A DNA stretch of 64,000 bases from Qingshengfaniella alkalisoli (GTDB lineage: Bacteria; Pseudomonadota; Alphaproteobacteria; Rhodobacterales; Rhodobacteraceae). Shown piece by piece: positions 16,796 through 25,726 of the stretch (position 1 is its first letter; each line of letters opens with the position of its first letter). The translations under genes were made by a program, and so were the position numbers. The notes under the pieces were generated by a model. That model did no database searches. It saw only the letters and a list, made by a program, of their open reading frames with translations, and was not told where the DNA came from. The DNA lies in the NCBI RefSeq assembly GCF_007855645.1, contig NZ_CP042261.1, positions 910,501-974,500 on the forward strand, read 5' to 3'.

Positions 16796-17554
16796 ATGAC
16801 CGATTTTTCCTATCAGCTATACAGTTCGCGCAATTTCCCGCCTTTGTCGGATACGCTCGCCATGCTGGCAGGCCTTGGCTACAAGCAGGTTGAGGGCTTC
16901 GGCGGGCTGTATGCCAATCTGGACGACCTGGACGCGCTGAAAGAGGATCTGACGGCCAACGATCTGCACATGGCCACGGGCCATGTCGGCCTGGAAATGA
17001 TGCGCGACGAATCCGCCCGTATTCTGGCAGTGGCCGAAGCGTTGAATATGAAGGCTGTATTCGTGCCGGCGATCGGTCCCGACCAGCGCAGCCAGAAAGC
17101 CGCTGACTGGGAAAAGCTGGGCAAGGATCTAGCAGAGATCGGCAAACCGTACTGGGATTCCGGATTAACCTTTGGCTGGCACAACCACGATTTCGAGTTT
17201 GCAACTGTAGACAGTGATGACAAGCCGCTTGATCTGATCCTGCAAGGCAGCGACCAACTCGCCCTGGAGCTGGATGTTGCATGGGTCGTGCGTGGTGGCG
17301 AAGACCCGCTGAAATGGATCGACAAATATGCTGACCGCATCGTAGCCGCACATCTGAAGGATATCGCGCCGGAAGGTGATTGTACCGACGAAGACGGCTG
17401 GGCCGATCTGGGGCAGGGCGTGATGGACTGGAAAACCATTATGGCCACGCTGCGCGAAAAGACAAAGGCACAGTTCTTTGTGATGGAACACGACAATCCC
17501 AGCGATCACAAACGGTTTGCGAGCCGTTCGATCGAAGCCGCGAAACAGCTTTAA
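16796..17554 (+). CDS. sugar phosphate isomerase/epimerase (xylose isomerase-like TIM barrel)
   Basis: This 252-residue protein of the AP endonuclease 2 / IolE-like family has barrel residues typical of the metal site: the HNHDFEF segment, ELDVAWVVRGGED, HLKD and a late EHD. It starts at ATG 16796 after AGGGAGAG. Family members isomerise or epimerise sugars or inositol derivatives using a divalent metal. It is first in a three-gene unit with a Gfo/Idh/MocA dehydrogenase and an aldo/keto reductase, which points to catabolism of a sugar or polyol. The exact substrate is unknown and no transporter is adjacent. Confidence 0.85.
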   Translation: MTDFSYQLYSSRNFPPLSDTLAMLAGLGYKQVEGFGGLYANLDDLDALKEDLTANDLHMATGHVGLEMMRDESARILAVAEALNMKAVFVPAIGPDQRSQKAADWEKLGKDLAEIGKPYWDSGLTFGWHNHDFEFATVDSDDKPLDLILQGSDQLALELDVAWVVRGGEDPLKWIDKYADRIVAAHLKDIAPEGDCTDEDGWADLGQGVMDWKTIMATLREKTKAQFFVMEHDNPSDHKRFASRSIEAAKQL

Positions 17555-17577
17555 GAAATAAGGGCAGGGAATTGACA

Positions 17578-18696
17578 ATGAACAAGATTGGCGTTGGAAT
17601 CATCGGATGCGGCAATATCTCGGCAGCCTATCTTCGCCTGGCTCCGCAATTCAAGGCGTTGGAAATGCGGGCAGTTGCGGATCTGAATATGGACGCAGCG
17701 CGCGCTCGGGCGGAGGAATTCGGGGTTCGCGCTGAAACGGTGGATGATCTGCTTGCGGCAGATGACATCGAACTGATCCTGAACCTGACCATTCCGGACG
17801 CGCATTTCGCGGTCAGCAAGGCGATTCTGGAAGCCGGAAAACACGCCTATTCCGAAAAGCCGCTGGTTCTGTCGCTTGAAGAAGGCGAAGAACTGCGCGC
17901 GTTGGCGGATTCCAAGGGGCTGCGGGTCGGATCGGCCCCGGACACCTGGATGGGTGGCGCGCATCAGGCCGCGCGCGCGGCCATTGATGAAGGCAAGGTC
18001 GGCACGGTCACGGCAGGCACAGCTCACGTCATGAGCCACGGCATGGAGCATTGGCATCCCAATCCGGATTTCTTCTTCCTGCCGGGCGGCGGGCCGATGC
18101 TGGATCTCGGCCCATATTACATCACGAACCTCGTGCAACTACTTGGTCCAGTGGATAAACTTGCTGCCCTGACAAGCATGGCGGCTGACACGCGCACGAT
18201 CACTTCCGAGCCGCGCAAGGGCGAGACTGTCCCGGTGAAGACGCCCACAAACATTCACGCGCTTCTTCATTTCAAGAGCGGCGCGACCATCACGGTCTCA
18301 ACCAGCTGGGACGTCTGGGCGCACCGCCATGGGAACATGGAGCTATACGGCACCGAAGGCACGTTGTTCGTGCCGGACCCCAACTTCTTCGGTGGTAAGG
18401 TGGAATATGCAGGTCGTGACGGTCAGATCAGCGAGATGCATCAGCCCGAGCATCCGTTCGGCATCGCCAATGAAGGCGAACGGGCCAATTATCGCACGGC
18501 AGGCCTTGCGGACATGGCGCAAGCCATTGTCGAGGATCGGCCACATCGCTGTTCGCTTGAACTGGCGCTGCATGTGGTCGAAGTTATGACGGGTGTTTTG
18601 AAATCCGGTGAAAGCGGAGAGTTCGTCAAGATGACGACGACCTGCGAACGCCCGAAAGCCGTGACACCAGACGAAGCCAGCAAGCTGCTGGGCTGA
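17578..18696 (+). CDS. Gfo/Idh/MocA family oxidoreductase
   Basis: This 372-residue protein has the N-terminal Rossmann signature GVGIIGCGNIS, the EKPL motif of the family near residue 97, and the C-terminal alpha/beta substrate domain with a GGGPMLDLGPYYI segment. Such enzymes oxidise or reduce sugars or inositols with NAD(P). The ATG at 17578 is chosen because it begins the Rossmann strand directly; the frame itself opens at 17380 inside the isomerase gene. It is part of the sugar operon and is followed after 14 bp by the aldo/keto reductase. Confidence 0.88.
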   Translation: MNKIGVGIIGCGNISAAYLRLAPQFKALEMRAVADLNMDAARARAEEFGVRAETVDDLLAADDIELILNLTIPDAHFAVSKAILEAGKHAYSEKPLVLSLEEGEELRALADSKGLRVGSAPDTWMGGAHQAARAAIDEGKVGTVTAGTAHVMSHGMEHWHPNPDFFFLPGGGPMLDLGPYYITNLVQLLGPVDKLAALTSMAADTRTITSEPRKGETVPVKTPTNIHALLHFKSGATITVSTSWDVWAHRHGNMELYGTEGTLFVPDPNFFGGKVEYAGRDGQISEMHQPEHPFGIANEGERANYRTAGLADMAQAIVEDRPHRCSLELALHVVEVMTGVLKSGESGEFVKMTTTCERPKAVTPDEASKLLG

Positions 18697-18710
18697 CACA
18701 AGGAGACGTG

Positions 18711-19745
18711 ATGACCTATCAGCCGGCCGAGAACCGCTATAGCCGTATGCAATATCGCCGCTGCGGAAAATCTGGGCTGAAGTTGCCCGCCATCTCTCTG
18801 GGATTGTGGCATAACTTTGGCGAGGATACGCCGCATCAGACCAAGCGGGCGATCTGCCGCGAGGCCTTCGATCAGGGCATCACGCATTTCGATCTGGCGA
18901 ACAACTATGGTCCGCCGGGTGGCAGCGCGGAAACGGCATTTGGTGAAATACTGAGAACGGACTTCGCCGGCCATCGTGACGAACTGATTATCAGCACCAA
19001 GGCGGGCTATCACATGTGGGATGGCCCGTATGGTGAATGGGGCAGCCGAAAGTATCTCATTTCGTCGCTGGATCAATCGCTGCAGCGTATGGGCTTGGAC
19101 TATGTCGATATCTTCTATTCCCATCGCTTTGATCCCGATACTCCACTGGAAGAAACCATGGGTGCGCTGGATAGCATCGTTCGGCAAGGCAAGGCTCTTT
19201 ATGCGGGTATCTCGTCATACAACTCGCAGCGCACGCGTGAGGCCGTCGCAATCCTAAAGGATCTGGGCACGCCCTGTCTGATCCACCAACCAAGCTACAA
19301 CATGTTGAACCGCTGGGTGGAGGAGGACGGTCTGAAAGACACGCTGCAGGAGCTTGGCGTTGGATCCATTGCGTTCACGCCTCTGGCGCAGGGATTGCTG
19401 ACCAAGAAATATCTTGGCGGCATCCCGGACAGCAGCCGTGCAACACAGGGAAAGTCGCTTAACCCGGAAACGATAACCCCCGAAGTTGTGGCGCATCTGA
19501 ATGATCTGAACGATCTGGCGCAATCGCGTGGGCAGACATTGGCGCAGATGGCGATTGCCTGGGTGCTGCGCGACGACGGGATCACGTCTGCACTTATCGG
19601 CGCGTCCAGGCCGGAACAGGTAACCGACTGTGTCGGCGCAACTGGAAATTTGGATTTTACGTCAGAAGAACGCGCGCTCATCGACAAGGCTTCCGGGCCA
19701 GATGGAATAAACCTTTGGGCGCGATCAGCAGAGCGGGCTGGCTGA
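18711..19745 (+). CDS. gpr: L-glyceraldehyde 3-phosphate reductase-type aldo/keto reductase
   Basis: The 344-residue protein closely follows the E. coli YghZ (Gpr) pattern throughout: QYRRCGKSGLKLPAISLGLW at the start, DLANNYGPPGGSAE, STKAGYHMW, DIFYSHR, HQPSYNMLNRW and GASRPEQ. Catalytic Asp and Tyr (DLANNY) and the lysine (STKAG) are present. YghZ reduces L-glyceraldehyde 3-phosphate and other aldehydes with NADPH. ATG 18711 is preferred over GTG 18708 because AAGGAG is then at the right spacing. It closes the sugar operon and a terminator-like hairpin follows. Confidence 0.9.
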   Translation: MTYQPAENRYSRMQYRRCGKSGLKLPAISLGLWHNFGEDTPHQTKRAICREAFDQGITHFDLANNYGPPGGSAETAFGEILRTDFAGHRDELIISTKAGYHMWDGPYGEWGSRKYLISSLDQSLQRMGLDYVDIFYSHRFDPDTPLEETMGALDSIVRQGKALYAGISSYNSQRTREAVAILKDLGTPCLIHQPSYNMLNRWVEEDGLKDTLQELGVGSIAFTPLAQGLLTKKYLGGIPDSSRATQGKSLNPETITPEVVAHLNDLNDLAQSRGQTLAQMAIAWVLRDDGITSALIGASRPEQVTDCVGATGNLDFTSEERALIDKASGPDGINLWARSAERAG

Positions 19746-19765
19746 TTATCATTATACAACTTGTG

Positions 19766-19797
19766 AGCGATACCTGAGCAGCAGTCGCTTTTTTCTC
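19766..19797 (+). terminator. probable terminator after the aldo/keto reductase gene
   Basis: An imperfect hairpin with AGCGA paired to TCGCT is followed by TTTTTTCTCTT. The stem is short, so efficiency is uncertain. Confidence 0.45.
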
Positions 19798-19872
19798 TTA
19801 TTAGATAGATTATTGTTTTCTAATAGGAGTCGCACTTCATGGTAGCGCGCACCAACTGTGCTCTATAAATAT

Positions 19873-20032
19873 TATAATCTGAATTATGACAAAAATAATA
19901 GCCAGTGTTGCGCAATTCTTGGCTTTTTCATTTCAAGGATTACCTTAGGTCCTCTCTTGGCTCGACAGTTTGAAGCGCAAAGGACTATAGTCCAGACGCT
20001 CGAGTTGACTCGGTTCCGCCGTGTAGTATTTC
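19873..20032 (+). promoter_or_regulatory. luxR-type gene upstream region with palindrome and promoters
   Basis: The 318-bp gap before the LuxR gene is markedly A+T-rich. It has a perfect TATAAT (19873-19878) with a poor -35, and a second candidate promoter, TTGACT (20005-20010) - 16 bp - TATTTC (20027-20032). A perfect 12-bp palindrome GGACTATAGTCC (19982-19993) sits just upstream of the second -35, a position suited to a LuxR-type activator. No coding sequence is seen here. Confidence 0.4.
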
Positions 20033-20063
20033 GATTGAATGGTATTTAAAGGATCAGTGCATC

Positions 20064-20807
20064 ATGCTGAGCTTCATCGAATATGTGAATGAGGCCCGCT
20101 CGATCGAGGAAGTCTGGGTCCGTCATATTGACGAGATGACAAAGTATGGATTCGATCGGCTGCTGTATGGTTTCACTAGGTTTCGCACGGCACATTCGTT
20201 TGGTGACCCGCTGGATTGCCTTGTTCTGACCAATCACGACAAAGCCTACACAGATCGGTTCATCAATGACCGTCTGTATAATCATGGCCCGATGACAAAA
20301 TGGGCTGCGGCAAATACTGGTGCGTGTAGTTGGCGCTGGATATCTGAGCACTCTGATGCTCTGACGCCCAGCGAACGCAAGGTTGTGGATTTCAACCGTC
20401 AGATGGGTGTCACAAACGGTTACTCGATCAGCTTCAAAAGCGCATTGGCGCGCCATAAAGGTGCGATCGGACTAACCGCGCGGAAGGATCTTTCACAAGA
20501 CGATGTGGATGCAATCTGGGAAGAACATGGGCGCATGATTCTGGCGATGAACAACATCATGCACCTTAAGATCATGGACTTGCCCTACTCCAGTTCGTCG
20601 CGAGCTCTGACGCCGCGTCAGCGGGAAGCGTTGGAATGGGTCGGGGATGGCAAAACCATGCAGGACATTGCCATTATCATGGGGCTGAAGCCGGCCACCA
20701 TCGAAAAGCATCTTCGGCTGGCACGCGAAGTTCTGGATGTCGAAACCACGGCACAGGCGGTGATGAAGGCGTCCGTACAGAACCAGATTTTCGTTTTAGA
20801 AGCATAG
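20064..20807 (+). CDS. LuxR-family transcriptional regulator (LuxR solo)
   Basis: This 247-residue protein has an N-terminal autoinducer-binding-like domain (about 1-165, with the RLYNHGPMTKWAAANTG and CSWRW segments) and a C-terminal LuxR helix-turn-helix (about 180-240, LTPRQREALEWVGDGKTMQDIA). The usual acyl-homoserine-lactone contact Asp in the YD(H)P motif reads Asn here. No LuxI synthase gene is in the window, so it may sense an acyl-homoserine lactone made elsewhere or a different ligand. The upstream palindrome could be its own operator. DNA-binding assignment is firm; the ligand is unknown. Confidence 0.85.
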   Translation: MLSFIEYVNEARSIEEVWVRHIDEMTKYGFDRLLYGFTRFRTAHSFGDPLDCLVLTNHDKAYTDRFINDRLYNHGPMTKWAAANTGACSWRWISEHSDALTPSERKVVDFNRQMGVTNGYSISFKSALARHKGAIGLTARKDLSQDDVDAIWEEHGRMILAMNNIMHLKIMDLPYSSSSRALTPRQREALEWVGDGKTMQDIAIIMGLKPATIEKHLRLAREVLDVETTAQAVMKASVQNQIFVLEA

Positions 20808-20836
20808 ACCTGAATAGATCGACGCCACCGTATAAC

Positions 20837-20867
20837 GTAAGGTCATGTATTCCTTACTACCGTAAGG
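20837..20867 (+). promoter_or_regulatory. triple GTAAGG/CCTTAC/GTAAGG element
   Basis: GTAAGG (20837-20842), CCTTAC (20852-20857) and GTAAGG (20862-20867) form two competing dyads just after a TATAAC sequence (20831-20836). It may be an operator or a switchable RNA hairpin 3' of the luxR gene. Confidence 0.35.
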
Positions 20868-21096
20868 GAAATTTAACTGGCAATTTCCAGCTGTTCCCGA
20901 GCTGGTGACTCTTAGGGGTCAGGGAACGTGTCTCGTGTAGTGCCGCATTATCGGTACGTTGCGGGGCAGTTTCGCTTCCCGTGGGTCGCATTTTCGGCCT
21001 TTCGGGAAGCACCCATTTGCGGTTGTCGTCCATCCCCAATCGTGACGATCGCAAATGAAAAGGCGGTGAGGATTTCCGGCCTCACCGCCTTTTTTC
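20843..21096 (+). ncRNA. candidate structured 3' UTR or ncRNA between luxR and tsf
   Basis: The 325-bp gap has no coding frame of merit but several perfect stems in the plus-strand sense: CCAGCT/AGCTGG (20887-20905), GCTTCCCG/CGGGAAGC (20974-21010), CATTTGCG/CGCAAATG (21014-21057), then the 12-bp terminator. It could be a luxR 3' UTR or a separate RNA. The promoter evidence is weak (only a TATAAC). Confidence 0.3.
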
Positions 21097-21099
21097 TTG
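21054..21099. terminator. bidirectional terminator after tsf
   Basis: AAGGCGGTGAGG (21060-21071) pairs perfectly with CCTCACCGCCTT (21080-21091). The plus strand continues TTTTCTT and the minus strand TTTCATTTG, so it can end both the rpsB-tsf transcript (leftward) and one from the luxR side. Confidence 0.85.
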
Positions 21100-21132
21100 T
21101 CTTCCGATGCGCGAGCTCCTGCCCGCGCGGAG

Positions 21133-22008
21133 TTAGCCCTGAGCCGCTTTTGCGACCTCGGCTGCGAAGTCTTCTTCGACCTTCTCGATGCCTTCACCGA
21201 CTTCGAGGCGAACGAATCCGGTTACTTCAACACCAGCTTCCTTCGCTGCGTCGCCGACAGTCAGGTCGGGGTTGATGACGAAGGATTGGTTCAGAAGCGT
21301 CACTTCGGAGAAGTACTTCTTCATGCGGCCTTCGATCATCTTCTCGATGACCTGCTCGGGTTTGCCGGATTCACGGGCCTGCTCGGACAGAACGGCTTTT
21401 TCGCGCTCGACAAGTTCCGGATCGATGTCGTTTTCGGAGAGTGAAGCCGGGTTCAGCGCAGCAACATGCATCGCAACCTGACGGCCAAATTCGGCGTTGT
21501 CGCCGCTCAGCGCTACCAGAACACCGATCTTGCCCATGTTGTCGGCAGCCGCATTGTGGATGTAAGTTACGACGCTTTGGCCTTCGAGAACGGCCATGCG
21601 ACGCACAGACATGTTTTCGCCGATCGTCGCGATCTTGTCGGTGATGACGTCATTGACGGTCTTACCACCCAGATCGGCCGATTTCAGCGCTTCGACATCG
21701 GAAACGGTCAGCGCAGCGTTCGCAATGCCGGAAACCATGGCCTGGAAGTCAGCATTTTTAGCGACGAAATCGGTTTCGGAGTTCACTTCGACGGCGACGC
21801 CTTTGCCGCCTTCGACAGCCACAGCAACAAGACCTTCAGCAGCAGTACGACCGGATTTCTTGGCAGCTTTCGCCAGGCCCTTGGTGCGCAGCCAGTCGAT
21901 AGCGGCTTCCATGTCGCCATCGTTTTCGGTCAACGCCTTTTTGGCGTCCATCATGCCTGCGCCTGTCTTGTCGCGCAGCTCTTTAACCAGTGCAGCGGTG
22001 ATTGCCAT
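21133..22008 (-). CDS. tsf: translation elongation factor Ts
   Basis: The 291-residue protein starts [21 protein letters not shown] and carries the EF-Ts signature SETDFVAKN near residue 80. EF-Ts exchanges GDP for GTP on EF-Tu in the cytoplasm. A strong AGGAGAG site precedes the ATG. It is the second gene of the conserved rpsB-tsf operon, 84 bp after rpsB, and a strong bidirectional terminator follows the stop. Confidence 0.98.
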   Translation of the reverse strand: MAITAALVKELRDKTGAGMMDAKKALTENDGDMEAAIDWLRTKGLAKAAKKSGRTAAEGLVAVAVEGGKGVAVEVNSETDFVAKNADFQAMVSGIANAALTVSDVEALKSADLGGKTVNDVITDKIATIGENMSVRRMAVLEGQSVVTYIHNAAADNMGKIGVLVALSGDNAEFGRQVAMHVAALNPASLSENDIDPELVEREKAVLSEQARESGKPEQVIEKMIEGRMKKYFSEVTLLNQSFVINPDLTVGDAAKEAGVEVTGFVRLEVGEGIEKVEEDFAAEVAKAAQG

Positions 22009-22092
22009 CTTTGGCTCTCCTGATAATTCGGGTAGATACCTCGCCGCGGAGGAATATCCGCGGCGGGTGTCAATTATGTAACGAAAGCGGGA

Positions 22093-22878
22093 TCAGCTTT
22101 CGGCTGTGGCGGTTTCTGCCGCTTCCGTGTTCTCGGCAAGCTCTTCAACAGGAGCTTCTTCAAGATCACCAAGGTCAATACCAGCTGCACCCATTTGAGC
22201 GGTCATGCCTTCAAGAGCGGCACGGGAGACCAGGTCACAGTACAGGCTGATCGCACGTGCTGCGTCGTCGTTACCCGGGATGATGTAGTCCACACCATCG
22301 GGCGAGCAGTTCGTGTCGACGACAGCGACGACCGGGATGCCCAGCTTCTTGGCTTCGGCAATGGCCAGGTCTTCCTTGTTCACGTCGATGACGAACAGCA
22401 GGTCAGGGATGCTGCCCATGTCGCGGATACCGCCCAGCGATGCTTGCAGTTTTGCCTGCTCGCGCTCCATGCCCAGACGCTCTTTCTTGGTCAGGCCTTC
22501 GGCGCCGCCTTCCATCTGCTCGTCGATCGCCTTCAGGCGGTTGATCGAGTTGGAAACGGTTTTCCAGTTGGTCAGCGTGCCGCCCAGCCAGCGGTGGTTC
22601 ATGTAGTACTGCGCACATTTCTCCGCAGCTTCGGCAATCGGCTTCTGAGCCTGACGCTTGGTGCCGACGAACAGGATACGACCGCCTTTTGCCACCGTCT
22701 CCTGAATCACGTTCAGGGCCGCGTCCAGCATCGGCACGGTCTGCGTCAGGTCAACGATGTGGATGCCGTTGCGCTCGCCATAGATGAACTCGCCCATGCG
22801 GGGGTTCCAGCGCTGCGTTTGGTGACCAAAGTGAACGCCAGCTTCCAGCAGCTGACGCATTGAGAATTCAACCGTCAT
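22093..22878 (-). CDS. rpsB: 30S ribosomal protein S2
   Basis: This 261-residue protein starts [20 protein letters not shown], with the S2 signature [13 protein letters not shown] and the late [21 protein letters not shown]-terminal acidic extension ([14 protein letters not shown]) is typical of alphaproteobacterial S2. The frame is open to 22995, but AAAGGA spaced six bases from the ATG at 22878 fixes the start. It is transcribed with tsf from a promoter about 115 bp upstream. Confidence 0.98.
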   Translation of the reverse strand: MTVEFSMRQLLEAGVHFGHQTQRWNPRMGEFIYGERNGIHIVDLTQTVPMLDAALNVIQETVAKGGRILFVGTKRQAQKPIAEAAEKCAQYYMNHRWLGGTLTNWKTVSNSINRLKAIDEQMEGGAEGLTKKERLGMEREQAKLQASLGGIRDMGSIPDLLFVIDVNKEDLAIAEAKKLGIPVVAVVDTNCSPDGVDYIIPGNDDAARAISLYCDLVSRAALEGMTAQMGAAGIDLGDLEEAPVEELAENTEAAETATAES

Positions 22879-22986
22879 ATCCATTCCTTTCCGGTTTTCG
22901 CCTCGACGGGGCGTGAGGGCGAATGCCCAACCGGCGGACCTTTGAGGATGTCTCCCCCATCGGCCCAACCCCGTCTGCGGATTGAT
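22879..22986 (-). other. rpsB 5' leader
   Basis: The predicted transcript carries a leader of about 108 nt that is GC-rich and can fold: GGCG/CGCC-type complements surround the segment 22890-22960. S2 is known to repress rpsB-tsf through its leader in several bacteria, so autoregulation is plausible here. No specific Rfam structure was identified by eye. Confidence 0.4.
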
Positions 22987-22992
22987 GGCGGG

Positions 22993-23021
22993 CAAATAGA
23001 CAATTCCGTGGGAATATGCAA
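22993..23021 (-). promoter_or_regulatory. probable rpsB-tsf promoter
   Basis: On the minus strand TTGCAT (23021-23016), a 17-bp spacer and TATTTG (22998-22993) form a sigma70-like promoter with a start near 22986. Confidence 0.5.
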
Positions 23022-23106
23022 GCCCCTACCCTGTTTCGCGGCGTCATCGCGCAACCCCGGATCGGTTTTCCTTGCACTCGGCGTCTCTTAGCGCCAATCA
23101 GTCTGC

Positions 23107-23997
23107 ATGAGCAAGCAGCCAGACATTATCTGCATCGGATCGGTCCTTTGGGATCTGATCGGGCGCACCGATATCCCCATGAAAGCCGGTGACGATCAGC
23201 CGGGCCGGATTACCCGTCTCGCGGGGGGCGTGGCCCTGAACATCGCACAGACGCTGGTCCGTTTCGCGATGCGCCCGGCGGTATTGACCGTGATCGGCAA
23301 TGACCGTGAAGGTACCCAGCTTATCGAGGCCTGCGAAGCATTGGGGATCGACACCGCTTTTGCGTTGCGGCGGGACGACCTTCCCACCGACCGCTACATG
23401 GCGATCGAAAGTACCGGTGGGCTGGTCGCCGCCATCGCGGACGCGCATTCGCTGGAAGCCGCCGGTGACACCATCCTGCAACCTCTCCGTGACGGTCGCC
23501 TTGGCACGCTTGATGCGCCATATTGCGGTCGGGTCGCGCTGGATGGAAACCTGACGCAGGATTTGCTGACACAGATCGCATCTGGCCCGCTTTTCGCAAA
23601 TGCCGACTTGCGGGTAGCACCGGCCTCAACCGGCAAAGCAATCCGTCTCAAGCCGCTGCTTAAAGCACCAAACGCCACGCTGTATCTGAACCTTGAAGAG
23701 GCTGGCATCCTTGCCGGGGCGTCCTTCCAGACCACGGCCGATGCAGCCCGCGCGCTCGTCAATGGCGGGTGTTCGCGCGTGCTCGTGACAAACGGGCCGC
23801 ATGACACCTCGGACGCCTGCGCCGCTGAAATACATTCCGCTGCTCCGCCCCCTGTCGAGGCACGCCGAATCACTGGCGCCGGCGACACCTTCATGGCCGC
23901 ACATATCGCCGCCGAATCCGAAGGCCATAACCGCGAATTCGCACTCAACGCAGCCCTTCAGGCCGCTGCCACCTATGTTTCAGGAGTCGACGCATGA
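23107..23997 (+). CDS. psuK: pseudouridine kinase (PfkB family)
   Basis: The 296-residue PfkB-fold sugar kinase has the N-terminal GSVLWDLIGR region, the LAGGVALNIA glycine-rich motif and the C-terminal ITGAGDTF anion-hole motif with catalytic Asp. Overlap by ATGA with psuG identifies it as PsuK, which phosphorylates pseudouridine to pseudouridine 5'-phosphate. The pair lets the cell recycle pseudouridine from RNA turnover to uracil and ribose 5-phosphate. The assignment to pseudouridine rather than another sugar rests on the psuG neighbour. Confidence 0.88.
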   Translation: MSKQPDIICIGSVLWDLIGRTDIPMKAGDDQPGRITRLAGGVALNIAQTLVRFAMRPAVLTVIGNDREGTQLIEACEALGIDTAFALRRDDLPTDRYMAIESTGGLVAAIADAHSLEAAGDTILQPLRDGRLGTLDAPYCGRVALDGNLTQDLLTQIASGPLFANADLRVAPASTGKAIRLKPLLKAPNATLYLNLEEAGILAGASFQTTADAARALVNGGCSRVLVTNGPHDTSDACAAEIHSAAPPPVEARRITGAGDTFMAAHIAAESEGHNREFALNAALQAAATYVSGVDA

Positions 23998-24914
23998 CGA
24001 CCGCCCTTCCCCTACAACTCAGCGACGAAGTCAAAGCCGCACTGGAGGCCAACCAGCCCGTGGTCGCGCTTGAGAGCACGATCATCACGCATGGCATGCC
24101 CTACCCGCAGAACGTGGAGACGGCGAAGGCCGTAGAGGCGGCGGTGCGCGAAGAAGGCGCTGTCCCGGCCACTATCGCAATCATGGACGGCAATATCTGC
24201 GTGGGCCTGTCCGATGAAGACCTCGAGGCGCTCGCGCAGGAAACCGATGTGGCCAAGCTGTCGCGTGCCGATCTGGCCGTTCGCCTTGCCACGGGTGGCG
24301 CGGGTGCCACGACCGTTGCAGCAACCATGATCGCCGCCCACCTGGCTGGCATCCACGTCTTCGCAACGGGCGGTATCGGCGGCGTGCACAAGGGCGCAGA
24401 AAGCAGCTTCGACATCTCGGCTGATTTGCAGGAATTGTCCCAGACCCCCGTGACGGTTGTATGCGCCGGCGCGAAAGCAATTCTCGACCTGCCGAAAACG
24501 TTGGAGGTTCTGGAAACCAACGGCGTTCCGGTCATGACGTTCGGACAGGATGAATTTCCTGCCTTCTGGTCGCGTGAATCGGGTCTGAAGTCTCCTTTGC
24601 GCGTCGATGAACCGGCAATCATCGCGAAATCGGCCAGGATGCGTGCGGCACTGAAATTGCCCGGCGGACAGCTTGTCGCCAACCCCATCCCGACGACTGA
24701 TGAAATCAGCGCCGATGACCTGCGTCCGCATATCGAACAAGCACAGTCCGAGGCAGACGCTAAGAGGATCGCGGCCAAGGATGTTACGCCTTTCCTACTG
24801 GATCGTCTGTTCCATCTGACCGAGGGCCGGTCGCTGGAAGCCAATATCGCGCTGGTGCTGAACAACGCACGCCTTGGCGCCCGAATTGCGCGGGAATTCA
24901 GCAAGCTGGGATAA
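23994..24914 (+). CDS. psuG: pseudouridine-5'-phosphate glycosidase
   Basis: The 306-residue protein has the PsuG (indigoidine synthase A-like) motifs VALESTIITHGMPYPQN, the SRADLAVRLATGGAGATTVAATM region and FATGGIGGVHKGAE. It reversibly splits pseudouridine 5'-phosphate into uracil and ribose 5-phosphate, with Mn2+ and an active-site lysine. It is translationally coupled to psuK (start inside the psuK stop). Confidence 0.95.
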   Translation: MTTALPLQLSDEVKAALEANQPVVALESTIITHGMPYPQNVETAKAVEAAVREEGAVPATIAIMDGNICVGLSDEDLEALAQETDVAKLSRADLAVRLATGGAGATTVAATMIAAHLAGIHVFATGGIGGVHKGAESSFDISADLQELSQTPVTVVCAGAKAILDLPKTLEVLETNGVPVMTFGQDEFPAFWSRESGLKSPLRVDEPAIIAKSARMRAALKLPGGQLVANPIPTTDEISADDLRPHIEQAQSEADAKRIAAKDVTPFLLDRLFHLTEGRSLEANIALVLNNARLGARIAREFSKLG

Positions 24915-25012
24915 AATGAAGCGCGCCTCGTTGATGGCACGTCTCAGCCATTGTGGTTGGTGGGGCTAGGCAATAAGTTGCCGGAAAGCCCTAACGAAGC
25001 ATATCGCGCAGC

Positions 25013-25726
25013 ATGCCAGAATTACCTGATTTTCAACCACCTGAACGCCGCAAGCCGGGAATGTTCGCCGGTCTTCGCGCGAACTTCCTGACCGGTCTGG
25101 TGGTCATCGCGCCTATCGGTCTGACGGCGTGGCTGGTGTGGACCGTCATGGGCTGGGTGGACGGCTTCGTCTTGCCGCTTGTGCCGCAACGCTTCAAACC
25201 CGAGCAATATATCGGGATCAACCTGCGCGGCCTGGGTGCCATTGTCTTCTTTCTGTTCACGCTGTTCGTGGGGTGGATTGCCAAGGGACTGATCGGTCGG
25301 TCACTGCTTGGCTATGCGGAGCGGCTGGTCGATCAGATGCCCGTTGTGCGGTCGGTCTATAGCGGTCTGAAGCAGATTGCCGAGACCGTATTTGCACAAC
25401 AGGAAACCAGCTTCGACAAGGCTTGCCTTATCGAGTACCCGCGGAAGGGTATCTGGGCGATCGGTTTCATTTCGACCAATGCCAAGGGCGAGGTGAACAC
25501 GATCATTCCAGTTGAAGAACAGCTCGTAAGTGTCTTTCTTCCAACGACTCCTAACCCGACATCGGGGTTCCTGCTGTTCGTTCCGCGTTCTGACATCATC
25601 GAGCTGAAGATGTCGATCGAAGACGCGGCGAAGTTGGTGATTTCAGCCGGTCTCGTCTACCCGAATCCCAAGGATCCCGCTGCACCACCGCTTGTTGAGA
25701 ACGCTGAGAAGCCGACCGCCGAATGA
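25013..25726 (+). CDS. DUF502 family membrane protein
   Basis: This 237-residue protein has two N-terminal transmembrane helices (about 24-50 and 72-95), the conserved QMPVVRSVYSGLKQIAETV motif and a soluble C-terminal domain with the PTTPNPTSGFLLFVPR signature of DUF502. The family is widespread in bacteria and plants (COV-like); no biochemical role is established. The last codons overlap the LysE gene (ATGA). The C-terminus is proline/alanine-rich and probably disordered. Confidence 0.88.
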   Translation: MPELPDFQPPERRKPGMFAGLRANFLTGLVVIAPIGLTAWLVWTVMGWVDGFVLPLVPQRFKPEQYIGINLRGLGAIVFFLFTLFVGWIAKGLIGRSLLGYAERLVDQMPVVRSVYSGLKQIAETVFAQQETSFDKACLIEYPRKGIWAIGFISTNAKGEVNTIIPVEEQLVSVFLPTTPNPTSGFLLFVPRSDIIELKMSIEDAAKLVISAGLVYPNPKDPAAPPLVENAEKPTAE

